Shown: positions 1 to 7,546 of the stretch, in pieces
Layout: every line of letters starts with the position of its first letter
Numbering within the stretch: the stretch's first letter is position 1
NCBI GenBank assembly: GCA_012517235.1
Contig: JAAYVI010000065.1
Coordinates: forward strand, 1 to 50,506
Direction: 5' to 3'
Origin: Elusimicrobiota bacterium
GTDB lineage: Bacteria > Elusimicrobiota > Elusimicrobia > Elusimicrobiales > UBA9959
DNA length: 50,506 nucleotides
The notes under the pieces: generated by a model
Seen by the model: only the letters and a program-made list of their open reading frames with translations
Told to the model about the DNA's origin: nothing
Database searches by the model: none
Made by a program: the position numbers and the translations under genes

Positions 1-722
1 ATCGGTTTCGATATATAATCGAAAGCTCCTTTTTTAAGGCAAAGCCTGGCCAAATCTTCTTCGTCATTGCCGGTTATCATCATTACGGCCGAAGATGGAT
101 CTTGAGATATTATTTCTTCCAAAGCTTCTATGCCGTTTTTTTGCGGCATATAAATATCCAAAAGAATTATTTCCGGTTTTTCTTTTTTAAAAAGTTCTAC
201 GGCCTGTGTGCCGTTTTCGGCGATTATGGCTTTAAAACCCAAAGATGCGACAAATCTTGAAAGCATATTCCTTACCGGTTCTTCGTCGTCGGCTATTAGT
301 ATTTTTTCAGTTTTTTCTTTTTTGGCGGTCGTCATGTGGATATTTTCTCTTTTTGTATTAGAATTCGACGGGCATATTTTTTCTATCTCGTCAAGAAGCG
401 GAACAAGTCCGCCGGCTTTGGATAAAAAAGACGTAGCCCCTTCTTTGATATATTGCGCGGCGTCTTCCGGACTGTCATAGCCGGTAAGTATTATAACGGG
501 AACCGTTTTTGAAAATTCTCTTATTTTTTCCAATACTTGAGAGCCGGTCAAGTTAGGCATTTCTCTGTCTAATATTACGGCGTCCGGTCTTATATTTTTA
601 TAAAGAGTTATTCCGTTTAGACCGTCGGCGGCGCAGAAAACTTCGTGACCGTTTCTCGATAAAAAAGATTTTACCGCATCTCTTACTATTCCGTCGTCGT
701 CTATTATAAGTATCTTTGCCAT
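1..722 (-). CDS. Two-receiver response regulator (partial, C-terminus cut by window edge)
   Basis: My translation from the ATG at 722-720 gives at least 240 residues and stays open to the window edge. Two CheY-like receiver domains stand in tandem. The first (about residues 3-117) begins with an IIDDD acidic pocket, has the phospho-acceptor Asp52 in VILDREMP, and has a conserved Lys in SFLSK. The second (about 138-240) has the acidic pair in IADDE, Asp189 in LLDIYMP and a Lys in YISKP. No output domain is visible before the sequence ends; whether one follows cannot be seen. The start lies 1 bp after the stop of the upstream kinase, so the two are almost certainly cotranscribed and are likely partners. 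A double receiver could act as a phosphorelay intermediate or integrate two kinases. Confidence 0.85.
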   Translation of the reverse strand, partial: MAKILIIDDDGIVRDAVKSFLSRNGHEVFCAADGLNGITLYKNIRPDAVILDREMPNLTGSQVLEKIREFSKTVPVIILTGYDSPEDAAQYIKEGATSFLSKAGGLVPLLDEIEKICPSNSNTKRENIHMTTAKKEKTEKILIADDEEPVRNMLSRFVASLGFKAIIAENGTQAVELFKKEKPEIILLDIYMPQKNGIEALEEIISQDPSSAVMMITGNDEEDLARLCLKKGAFDYISKP

Positions 723-723
723 C

Positions 724-1392
724 CTATCTCCCGAATATTAAACGTACTTCGTTAAATTCTTTTGTTTTTATTATCTTGAAAAAAGCTTTGTGCCTTACCG
801 CTATTCCGTACGCTTTGCTAAGTCCCAGCCCCTGTCTTTCGGGTTTGGTGGTTTCGTAAGGATAGAAGAATTTAATAGGATTTTCTCCAAGTCCGGGATC
901 TCGGTCTTTTACGGATAAAAAAGGCGATTGACTGTCGTATCCGCATGTTATTTCTATTTGAGAATTAGGCGGAGAGAAAATACAGGCGTTTTCTATCAAT
1001 TCGGATAATAATTCGATTATTTGGTCCGAAGATCCTTTTACAAAAGAATCGGTTTTATTTATTTTTAAAGTATGATTTGAGCATTTTTTTGAGAAATATG
1101 AAGAATCTTGATCCAAAAGTTCGGATAAATTTATTTCTTCCAACGCCGGTTCTTTTCTTCTGGCAAAACACAATAGTTTTTTATTGAAAAGAGCCATTTT
1201 TTCGCAGGCGGATTTTATTTCTTTTATGTCCGACGCATTTTGAGAATCTTGCGGCAAATCTCTTAAAATAAGATCCGCATATCCCTGTACCGCCGCCAAA
1301 AAATTATTATAATCGTGCGCGATTCTGTTTACGGCCGAGCACATCGCTTCAAGTTTCTCGTCCGCCTCTATTATTTTTTCGCCCTCAAACAT
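724..1392 (-). CDS. Sensorless soluble histidine kinase
   Basis: This 222-residue protein is only the transmitter core of a histidine kinase. The H-box is at residues 22-31 with His26 in AHDYNN, the HDFNN-like form typical of hybrid or PAS-linked kinases. The ATPase domain (about 110-222) shows an N-box ELIENA, a G1-like DPGLG and a G2-like GLGLSKAYG. There is no signal peptide, membrane segment or PAS/GAF input domain, and the N-terminus before the H-box is only about 20 residues. It therefore probably takes its input from a partner protein. It is followed 1 bp later by the two-receiver regulator. A -10 box sits 6 nt before the ATG, which suggests a leaderless message. Confidence 0.85.
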   Translation of the reverse strand: MFEGEKIIEADEKLEAMCSAVNRIAHDYNNFLAAVQGYADLILRDLPQDSQNASDIKEIKSACEKMALFNKKLLCFARRKEPALEEINLSELLDQDSSYFSKKCSNHTLKINKTDSFVKGSSDQIIELLSELIENACIFSPPNSQIEITCGYDSQSPFLSVKDRDPGLGENPIKFFYPYETTKPERQGLGLSKAYGIAVRHKAFFKIIKTKEFNEVRLIFGR

Positions 1393-1398
1393 ATTTTA

Positions 1399-1427
1399 AG
1401 TATATAATAAAGAACCGCCGAAATCAA
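1399..1427 (-). promoter_or_regulatory. Promoter of the sensorless kinase operon
   Basis: Read on the minus strand: -35 TTGATT (1427-1422), a 17-bp spacer and -10 TATACT (1404-1399), then only 6 nt to the ATG at 1392. No Shine-Dalgarno sequence fits in that gap. Prediction from consensus match and position. Confidence 0.5.
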
Positions 1428-1430
1428 ATA

Positions 1431-1459
1431 TTGCGCCCTTAAAACAAAATTTGTATATT
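1431..1459 (+). promoter_or_regulatory. Promoter of the PhoB-type regulator operon
   Basis: TTGCGC (1431-1436), 17-bp spacer, TATATT (1454-1459), then a short leader with a strong AAGGAGGAGG ribosome site before the ATG at 1482. It is back-to-back with the promoter of the divergent kinase operon, so the two -35 regions nearly touch and could be coregulated. Confidence 0.45.
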
Positions 1460-1481
1460 ATTTTTAAGGAGGAGGGGGATT

Positions 1482-2171
1482 ATGCGCTACTGCGTTCTTA
1501 TTGCTGACGACGATAGGGATTTTTTGGAAATGCTCAGGCGATATCTTAGCGCCGCCGGTTTTTCCGTTTATACTTTTCCAAATGTAAAATCGGCTTTATC
1601 TTCTTTGTCAAAAATATCCCCGGACATAGTCCTTACCGACGTAGAAATGCCCGGTCTTAGCGGTTTCGATTTTATAAAGATTTTAAGAGAAAATCCGAAG
1701 TTTTCGTCCGTGCCGGCCATAATGATGTCCGGTAAAAGAATTTCCGAGATAGATATGATAGAAGGCTATCATAAAGGAAGCGACGATTATTTGGTTAAGC
1801 CTTTTTCTATGCAGGTATTATCGGCAAAAATAAAAAATATTCTAAAAAGAGCTTACCCCGACAGAGAAAAAAACGGAAATTCTATTTCTTTCGGAGAATT
1901 TAAGCTTCTTTTGGATTCGAGAAAGGTTCTGTCGGGTAAAAAAGAAGTGAATCTTACGAAAAAAGAATTTGATTTGATTTTAATATTGGCTAAGGAAAAG
2001 GGAAAAATAGTATCTTCCGAAAAGATATTGGATTCCGTTTGGGGATATGAAAACGCTTCCGCTTCGGATCCTCATACCATAGAACAGCATATTTCAAGTA
2101 TTAGAAAAAAATTAGGTCTTAAAAAAGAAATAAAAAAAGTGAGCGGACACGGATACATCTTGGAAATATGA
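1482..2171 (+). CDS. OmpR/PhoB-family response regulator
   Basis: At 229 residues this has the normal length for the family. The receiver domain (about 1-120) has acidic residues in ADDDRD, the phospho-acceptor Asp53 in VLTDVEMPG, and Lys106 in YLVKPF. The winged-helix DNA-binding domain (about 133-229) shows the familiar LTKKEFDLI and SVWGY blocks, an IRKKLG recognition helix and GHGYIL at the end. The start is set by a strong purine-rich ribosome site. It overlaps the next gene by 4 bp (ATGA), so the GAF-PAS protein is its translationally coupled neighbour. That neighbour lacks an ATPase domain, so the kinase that phosphorylates this regulator is not obvious. Confidence 0.9.
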   Translation: MRYCVLIADDDRDFLEMLRRYLSAAGFSVYTFPNVKSALSSLSKISPDIVLTDVEMPGLSGFDFIKILRENPKFSSVPAIMMSGKRISEIDMIEGYHKGSDDYLVKPFSMQVLSAKIKNILKRAYPDREKNGNSISFGEFKLLLDSRKVLSGKKEVNLTKKEFDLILILAKEKGKIVSSEKILDSVWGYENASASDPHTIEQHISSIRKKLGLKKEIKKVSGHGYILEI

Positions 2172-3643
2172 AAGAATGCCATTATCAAAAATCTCTTAAG
2201 AAAATAATTTTTTCATATCTTACCGATAGAAATCCGAATTTCCTTAAAATATCGGATAAGATACTTAAAATAATAAAAAAAGAGACGGAGAGCCGATACG
2301 GATTCGCCGGATATTTGGACGATAAAACCGGATGGCTTATAGTTCCGACCTTGTCTAAAAATGTGGTTGAAGAATGCCGTGTGGACAAAAAAAACTTAAT
2401 TTTTAAAAATTTTGATACCGTTTACGGTATTGCCATAAAAAGCAAAAAACCTTTTTTGTCAAACGATTTGCCTTCGGATATGAAAGAGAGAAGTCTGCCG
2501 GAAGGACATGTTAAAATGAAAAGCTTTTTGGCCGTTCCGGCGGTTATAAAAAATAAAACGGTAGGGATTTTGGCCGTCGCGGATAAGAAAGAAGGTTATT
2601 CTAAAAAAGAAGTCGCCTTTCTATCCGTTATGGCCGGATTCTATGCCATGATCGTATATAATTTGCTGAATCTTAAGAGAATAGAGGAACAAAACGAAAC
2701 ATTAAGACAAATAATAGAAAATGCCAGAGACATAATATATATGGTCGATTCCTCCGGTAAAATAGAATATATGAACAAAAGATATAAGTATTACGGATAC
2801 GAAGAATCGGACATAATAGGTCGTCATGTTTCCGAATTTTCTCATAAAGACGATTTGTCTTATGTTATGAAAGCTTTTTCTTCGGCTTTAAAAACCGGAA
2901 AAACCAAAGACGTAATAAAATATAGGATTATGAAAAAAGACGGAAGTTTTTTTTATGCGGATCAAAAATCTTCCGTTATATTCAAAAACGGCAAGCCTTA
3001 CAAAATAATCGGCAGCATAAGAGATTCCGGAAAAGAAAGAGAGCTGGTTTCCAAATTGGCGTCTCAAAAAGAAATTTTAAATAAGATTTATGAAAATGCT
3101 CCGGATATGATGTACATAAAAAATATTGACGGGATTTATGTCGGAGTAAATAAGGCATGCTCGCTTTTTTTAAAAAAACCTAAAAAAGAAATAATCGGCA
3201 AAAGCGATTCGGATATTTTCGGAAAAGAATTGTCCGAAAAAATAAGAATCGACGATATTAGAGTCGCGGCGGGTGAAACGGTTAACGCCGTTTATGAATG
3301 GAACGGGAGAACCGTCAATGTCATAAAGGCTCCTATTAAAGACGACGACGGAAAAGTAAAGTTTATTCTTTCCATGGGCAGAGATATAAGCAGAATAAAA
3401 AAGATGGAAAACGAATTGGCGCTGATGAAGGCAAAGGAAAAAATTAAGAAAATAACAAGCGATCTGTCTCACGATATAAATAATACTCTGGCCGTTATGT
3501 CCGGGTATACGGCTTTAATAAGCGAATCCGCCGGAGAATCTTTGGGCGAAAAAGCGGGTCTTAAGATAATAGATAAATCCATAAAAAAGGCCGCCAATAT
3601 AGTTAAGGTTTTCAGAAAAAAGATAGAAAAAGAAAAACTCTAA
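2168..3643 (+). CDS. GAF-PAS-PAS sensor with HisKA helix but no ATPase domain
   Basis: This 491-residue soluble protein has a GAF-like domain (about 25-165), two PAS domains (about 172-285 and 292-405, the first followed by a typical PAC segment) and a HisKA dimerisation segment with His435 in LSHDINN. It stops 56 residues after that histidine. A normal kinase would continue with about 120 residues of HATPase, and no N, G1 or G2 box is present in it or in any frame of the following 200 bp, which is non-coding. It could be a dimerisation partner, a phosphatase-like or phosphotransfer module, or a decayed kinase. It is coupled by an ATGA overlap to the PhoB-type regulator. The sensory ligand is unknown. 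Confidence 0.85.
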   Translation: MKECHYQKSLKKIIFSYLTDRNPNFLKISDKILKIIKKETESRYGFAGYLDDKTGWLIVPTLSKNVVEECRVDKKNLIFKNFDTVYGIAIKSKKPFLSNDLPSDMKERSLPEGHVKMKSFLAVPAVIKNKTVGILAVADKKEGYSKKEVAFLSVMAGFYAMIVYNLLNLKRIEEQNETLRQIIENARDIIYMVDSSGKIEYMNKRYKYYGYEESDIIGRHVSEFSHKDDLSYVMKAFSSALKTGKTKDVIKYRIMKKDGSFFYADQKSSVIFKNGKPYKIIGSIRDSGKERELVSKLASQKEILNKIYENAPDMMYIKNIDGIYVGVNKACSLFLKKPKKEIIGKSDSDIFGKELSEKIRIDDIRVAAGETVNAVYEWNGRTVNVIKAPIKDDDGKVKFILSMGRDISRIKKMENELALMKAKEKIKKITSDLSHDINNTLAVMSGYTALISESAGESLGEKAGLKIIDKSIKKAANIVKVFRKKIEKEKL

Positions 3644-3706
3644 TTTTTGAAAAAAACTTGAGTTTTTTTTGAGTTATTTTAAGTATACTTTAAGTATAGT
3701 ACAAAG

Positions 3707-3860
3707 CTCTCTAAAAAGATTTAAAAGATTTATCCAGCGTTGCGTGTGCTGCCCCCCTAACCCCCAAACCCCAAAGCATAGTCCCCAAGACACAATGCTA
3801 AGCCATGCGGCGCTGGATATTTTTAAAACTTAAAAAAAGCCGCCGAAAGGCGGCTTTTTT
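3707..3860 (+). ncRNA. Candidate structured small RNA with C-rich internal loop
   Basis: A perfect 9-bp stem joins 3731-3739 to 3811-3819. It extends inward through about ten more pairs using G-U wobbles and one bulge (3740-3750 with 3801-3810). Because the wobbles are U-G on the plus strand, the plus strand is the likely RNA. Inside are C-runs of 6, 5, 4 and 4 (3752-3786) and a small AGCAU/AUGCU hairpin (3775-3779 with 3795-3799). A terminator ends the unit, and a -10-like TATAGT sits at 3695-3700. It does not match tmRNA, RNase P, SRP or a tRNA by eye. The boundaries are estimates, and it could also be a repeat element. Confidence 0.35.
3834..3860. terminator. Bidirectional intrinsic terminator
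   Basis: A GC-rich 6-bp stem, GCCGCC (3839-3844) with GGCGGC (3849-3854), closes a GAAA tetraloop and is flanked by an A-run on the left and a T-run on the right. It can therefore terminate both the plus-strand transcript and recG arriving on the minus strand. Confidence 0.85.
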
Positions 3861-3872
3861 CGTTTCTTTAAC

Positions 3873-5957
3873 TTATCCGGCATCTATAAGTTTTAGTTTT
3901 TCCGAATATATTTCCAGTATTTTTTTCTTTAGCGCGGCATTTTCATAAGAACTTAAATTAGGATCGCGGTAGAATAGTTCTTCTTTGTCTTCGGCCGCTT
4001 TTAAAAGAATTTCTCTGTCGTGGTAAGGGTCGGCTATTAGAAATTCCAGATCCCCGTGCTGCTTGACGCCCAAAATTTCTCCGTGACCGCGAAGTTTTGC
4101 GTCTTCTTCGCTTAATGAAAAGCCGTCTGAAAATTTACAAAAAGCTTTTAGCCTTTCTTGAGATTTGTCCGAAACCGTTTCTGATACGGCCAGACAAAAA
4201 GATTCTCTTTGCCCTCTGCCTACTCTGCCTCTTAATTGGTGAAGAGAGGCCAAACCGAATCTTTCCGCATTTTGTATTATCATAAGAGAAGCGTTTTTTA
4301 TGTCTAAGCCTACTTCCACCACTTGAGTTGCGAATAAAACCTTGGTTTTGCCTTGGGCAAAATCTTTCATGGCTTTTTCTTTATCGGCGGGTTTCATAGT
4401 CCCGTAAATTATTCCCGATTTTATATTGGGATAAGCCGAAGAAAATTTTTCAAATTCTTTTTTTACCGATTTTATTTCAGAGAGCGTTTCTTCTATGGCC
4501 GGAAAAACGATATAGACCTGTCCGCCTTTTTTTATCTCTTCCAAAAGCTTATTTTCCGCTTCTTCTTTGGAAGCTGTAAAAGTTTTAACAGGCTTTCTTC
4601 CGGGAGGTATATCTTTTATTTGAGATATGTCCAAATCTCCGTAAAGAGATAGTGCCAGAGTTCTCGGTATCGGCGTAGCCGTCATTATAAGCATATCCGC
4701 GTCAAATCCTTTCTGTCTTAGAGCGGATCTTTGTCTGACACCGAATTTATGCTGCTCGTCTATTATTGCCAAACCCAAAGATTTAAAGTTTATTTCTTTT
4801 TCTATCAAAGAATGGGTGCCTACTAAAATATCTATTTCTCCGCGTCGAACTTTTTCCTTTAAAATTTCTTTTTCCGAAGATTTTATAGAAGAGGTTAAAA
4901 GAGCTATTCTTACGGGCAGACCGGAAAGAAGCGATAAAAAAGTTTCGTAATGCTGTCTTGCGAGAATTTCCGTCGGCGCCATAAAAGCGGCTTGATGAGC
5001 GTTTTCGCAGGCAAGCAATGCGGCGCTTAAAGCCACTACCGTTTTACCGCAGCCGACGTCTCCTTGAAGCAGGCGAGACATAGGATGAGGCGAAGTCATG
5101 TCTTTAAAAATTTCGTTTATGGCCTTTTTTTGACCGGAAGTAAACTCAAATCCCAGTTTTTCTTTAAAAGGAGTCAAAAGATGTTTTTTTACTTCGTATT
5201 TTCTCGGTTTTTTATAGAGAGAATTTTGCGCTTTTTTTAATCCCCACGCGCAAAGCATTAGAAAAAACTCCTCATATACGGCTCTTTCTCTGGCTTTTTT
5301 TAATTCGAGGGCGGAAGAAGGAAAATGAAGATTTTTAAGAGATTCGCTTAAAGACAAAAATCCTCTTTTTATCAAAATTTCCGAAGGTATAAAATCATTT
5401 TCCATTTCCGCAAAGTCTCTTAAGGCCGAATATGAGATTTCTCTTAAAAATTTTTGACTTATTCCGGCGCATGAACGATAAACAGGTATTATTCTATCGA
5501 AATGAACCGAAGAACCCGAAATTGTATAAGGATAATATTCCGAAACTTTTATTTTGATTTTTAAAAAATCCGGTTCTTTTTCTCCTATTAAGACAAATTT
5601 CTTTCCCGGTATAAAATCTTTTTTTAAAGGAATTAGGGGGTCAAAACGTCCTTTTCTTTTCCTAAAAAATAAAGCTTCGGCTTGTTCTCTTTGATTTCTT
5701 AAAATGACTTTAAATAGGGAAACGGGAGCGGAAACATATACTTGAGAAGCCGATATTACTTCTCCGATAAAAATAAAATCTTTTTGAAGATATTCGGGCA
5801 AAGATTCGTTTGAATTACTACGATCCGACCATCTATAAGGATAGTGATACAGCAAATCCTTTATCGTTTTAATTTCTAATTGCGCCAAAAATTTTGCCTT
5901 GATCGGACCTACGCCTTTAAGATATTTAATATCCGTAGATAGTGAGGCATTTGGCAT
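3873..5957 (-). CDS. recG: ATP-dependent DNA helicase RecG
   Basis: RecG remodels stalled replication forks and branch-migrates Holliday junctions. The protein from the ATG at 5957 is 694 residues, the usual family length. It starts with a helix-hairpin-helix-like stretch (YLKGVGPIKA, residues 12-21) and an OB-fold wedge domain. These are followed by the helicase core, with Walker A GDVGCGKT (299-306), a DEQH box near residue 394, the ATPIPRTLA motif and the RGRVGRG motif. The frame stays open 64 codons further upstream, but that extension falls inside an interspersed repeat and is unlike RecG. The internal ATG is preceded 6 nt earlier by a TATAAT box, which supports the start chosen here. 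Confidence 0.95.
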   Translation of the reverse strand: MPNASLSTDIKYLKGVGPIKAKFLAQLEIKTIKDLLYHYPYRWSDRSNSNESLPEYLQKDFIFIGEVISASQVYVSAPVSLFKVILRNQREQAEALFFRKRKGRFDPLIPLKKDFIPGKKFVLIGEKEPDFLKIKIKVSEYYPYTISGSSVHFDRIIPVYRSCAGISQKFLREISYSALRDFAEMENDFIPSEILIKRGFLSLSESLKNLHFPSSALELKKARERAVYEEFFLMLCAWGLKKAQNSLYKKPRKYEVKKHLLTPFKEKLGFEFTSGQKKAINEIFKDMTSPHPMSRLLQGDVGCGKTVVALSAALLACENAHQAAFMAPTEILARQHYETFLSLLSGLPVRIALLTSSIKSSEKEILKEKVRRGEIDILVGTHSLIEKEINFKSLGLAIIDEQHKFGVRQRSALRQKGFDADMLIMTATPIPRTLALSLYGDLDISQIKDIPPGRKPVKTFTASKEEAENKLLEEIKKGGQVYIVFPAIEETLSEIKSVKKEFEKFSSAYPNIKSGIIYGTMKPADKEKAMKDFAQGKTKVLFATQVVEVGLDIKNASLMIIQNAERFGLASLHQLRGRVGRGQRESFCLAVSETVSDKSQERLKAFCKFSDGFSLSEEDAKLRGHGEILGVKQHGDLEFLIADPYHDREILLKAAEDKEELFYRDPNLSSYENAALKKKILEIYSEKLKLIDAG

Positions 5958-5963
5958 TATAAT

Positions 5964-5969
5964 ATTATA
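5964..5969 (-). promoter_or_regulatory. -10 box of recG
   Basis: TATAAT on the minus strand, 6 nt before the ATG at 5957. I see no convincing -35, and there is no ribosome-binding site between the box and the start, which suggests leaderless initiation. Confidence 0.4.
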
Positions 5970-5971
5970 GA

Positions 5972-6176
5972 AGATTGGACGATTGGAAGAATAGATGATT
6001 AGTAAGGAAGCGAGCTTGCGTTTTCGAGCAGCATAAGCCGTATGTCCGAAAAACGAGGAAATCTTCTCTTGAAGACGGGAAGGCTTTGTCCGACGAGCTA
6101 AAACTTTGCTTTTCGCGAGGAGTTGCCGGCCGCCGAGTTTTGAGGACATTATTAAGCGGCTTTTTAGCGGCGTAGA
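5972..6176 (-). repeat. Interspersed repeat, copy inverted relative to 9349-9911
   Basis: Two blocks match the reverse complement of the repeat at 9.35-9.9 kb. Block 5973-6000 (an ATTGGACGATT then GGAAGAATAGATGAT pattern) matches except for an 8-nt indel. Block 6138-6172 (TTTTGAGGACATT followed by GCGGCTTTTTAGCGGC) matches with about three differences. The middle is diverged or unrelated. It carries open frames on both strands that look like no known protein, including the spurious N-terminal extension of recG. Confidence 0.6.
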
Positions 6177-6212
6177 AGAAAGGATACATTGAGGTATGGC
6201 AAACTCTGTATG

Positions 6213-6240
6213 TTTACAATGTTTGCTAAAAATATATAAT
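6213..6240 (+). promoter_or_regulatory. Promoter of the nucleotide-sugar dehydrogenase operon
   Basis: TTTACA (6213-6218), 16-bp spacer, TATAAT (6235-6240), then 7 nt to the ATG at 6248. The start of transcription would fall at or next to the start codon, with no Shine-Dalgarno sequence. Confidence 0.55.
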
Positions 6241-6247
6241 AATTAGT

Positions 6248-7546
6248 ATGAGCTTTGAGGAATTGAAAAAGAAGATTTTTGAAAGAAAAGTAAAAGTAGG
6301 TATCATCGGCTTCGGTTATGTCGGCATGCCTTTGGGCGTAGAATTTGCGGAAAATGGAATTAAGGTTACGGCTTTTGAAAAAGACGAAAGCAAGATAAAA
6401 TCCGTGAATAAAGGTTCATCATACGTAATAGACATAAAAAACGATAAATTGGCTCCTTTGGTTAAAAAAGGCAATATAAAAGCTACCGGAGATTTTTCGG
6501 AACTTAAAAAAAACGACGCCGTGATAATATGCGTTCCGACTCCTTTGAGAAAGAGCAAAGATCCGGACGTTTCCTATATAGTTTCTTCTTGTAAAGTTTT
6601 ATCCGAAAATTTAAAAAAGGGAATGCTTGTCATTTTGGAAAGCACCACTTATCCCGGAACGACTTCCGAACTTGTTAAGCCGATATTGGAAAAAAGCGGA
6701 CTTAAAGCCGGAAAAGATTTTTGGCTGGCTTTTTCTCCGGAAAGAGTAGATCCGGGTAATATTAAGTACGGAATAAGGAATACTCCGAAAATAGTAGGCG
6801 GATTTGAAGAAAAATCGTCGCAATTGGCCGCGGAACTTTATTCGATAGCCGCGGAAAAAGTTGTTAAGGTTTCTTCCTGCGAAGCCGCGGAAATGGTTAA
6901 GCTTTTAGAGAATACTTTTAGAGCCGTAAATATAGCGATGATAAACGAAATGGCGCTTATGTGCGAAAGGTTGGGCCTTAATATTTGGGAGATAATAGAA
7001 GCGGCCAAGACAAAACCTTTCGGTTTTATGCCTTTTTATCCCGGTCCCGGGATAGGAGGTCATTGCATACCTTTGGATCCTCATTATTTGGGCTGGAAAA
7101 TGAAAACTCTTAATTTTGAACCGAGATTTATAGAGTTGGCCGGAGCGGTAAATTCTGCGATGCCGGAATATGTGATTATGCGGCTATATAAGCTTTTAAG
7201 CGAAAATAAAAAACCTTTAAAAGGTTCTAAAATCTTAGTTCTCGGCGCCGCTTATAAAGCCGATATATCCGACGAAAGAGAATCGCCCGCCATAGACATA
7301 ATATCATTGCTTGCCAAACATAAAGCGAATGTTTATTATCACGATCCTTATATAAAAGAAATAACGGTATCGGGAATAAAATATAAAGACGCCGGATTTA
7401 AAAATCTTTCTTTTTACGACTGCGTCGTAATAATTACCGGTCATTCTTGCATCGATTATTCTAAACTTCTGAAAGAATCAAAACTTATTTTTGACGCGAG
7501 AAACGTTCTTAAAAATTTTAGATCCGATAAGATAATAAGATTATGA
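6248..7546 (+). CDS. UDP-N-acetyl-sugar 6-dehydrogenase (WbpA/TviB-like)
   Basis: Catalyses two-step NAD-dependent oxidation of a UDP-sugar to the uronic acid, for surface polysaccharide. At 432 residues it fits the UDP-glucose/UDP-GlcNAc dehydrogenase family. The N-terminal Rossmann site is GFGYVGMPLG (21-30). Further hallmarks are CVPTPL (95-100), ESTTYPGTT (131-139) and the catalytic Cys273 in GPGIGGHCIPLDP. The latter motif, with IPLDP, resembles the UDP-GlcNAc/ManNAc group more than UDP-glucose dehydrogenase. No glycosyltransferase or epimerase is next to it; instead the stop overlaps the start of a histidine kinase by 4 bp. The substrate is inferred, not shown. Confidence 0.85.
   Translation: MSFEELKKKIFERKVKVGIIGFGYVGMPLGVEFAENGIKVTAFEKDESKIKSVNKGSSYVIDIKNDKLAPLVKKGNIKATGDFSELKKNDAVIICVPTPLRKSKDPDVSYIVSSCKVLSENLKKGMLVILESTTYPGTTSELVKPILEKSGLKAGKDFWLAFSPERVDPGNIKYGIRNTPKIVGGFEEKSSQLAAELYSIAAEKVVKVSSCEAAEMVKLLENTFRAVNIAMINEMALMCERLGLNIWEIIEAAKTKPFGFMPFYPGPGIGGHCIPLDPHYLGWKMKTLNFEPRFIELAGAVNSAMPEYVIMRLYKLLSENKKPLKGSKILVLGAAYKADISDERESPAIDIISLLAKHKANVYYHDPYIKEITVSGIKYKDAGFKNLSFYDCVVIITGHSCIDYSKLLKESKLIFDARNVLKNFRSDKIIRL

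Noticed and set aside
3731-3819. Integron attC site
   Set aside because: The C-rich CCCTAAC and opposite GTTAGGG looked suggestive, but the core RYYYAAC/GTTRRRY pair is not at the stem ends, and no integrase or cassette array is present.
3707-3860. Known housekeeping RNA (SRP, 6S, tmRNA, RNase P)
   Set aside because: No SRP tetraloop motif, tRNA-like ends, RNase P conserved regions or 6S-style central bubble could be found.
5958-6149. N-terminal extension of recG by 64 codons
   Set aside because: The extension falls inside an interspersed repeat, is unlike RecG, and the internal ATG at 5957 has a -10 box and gives the normal family length.
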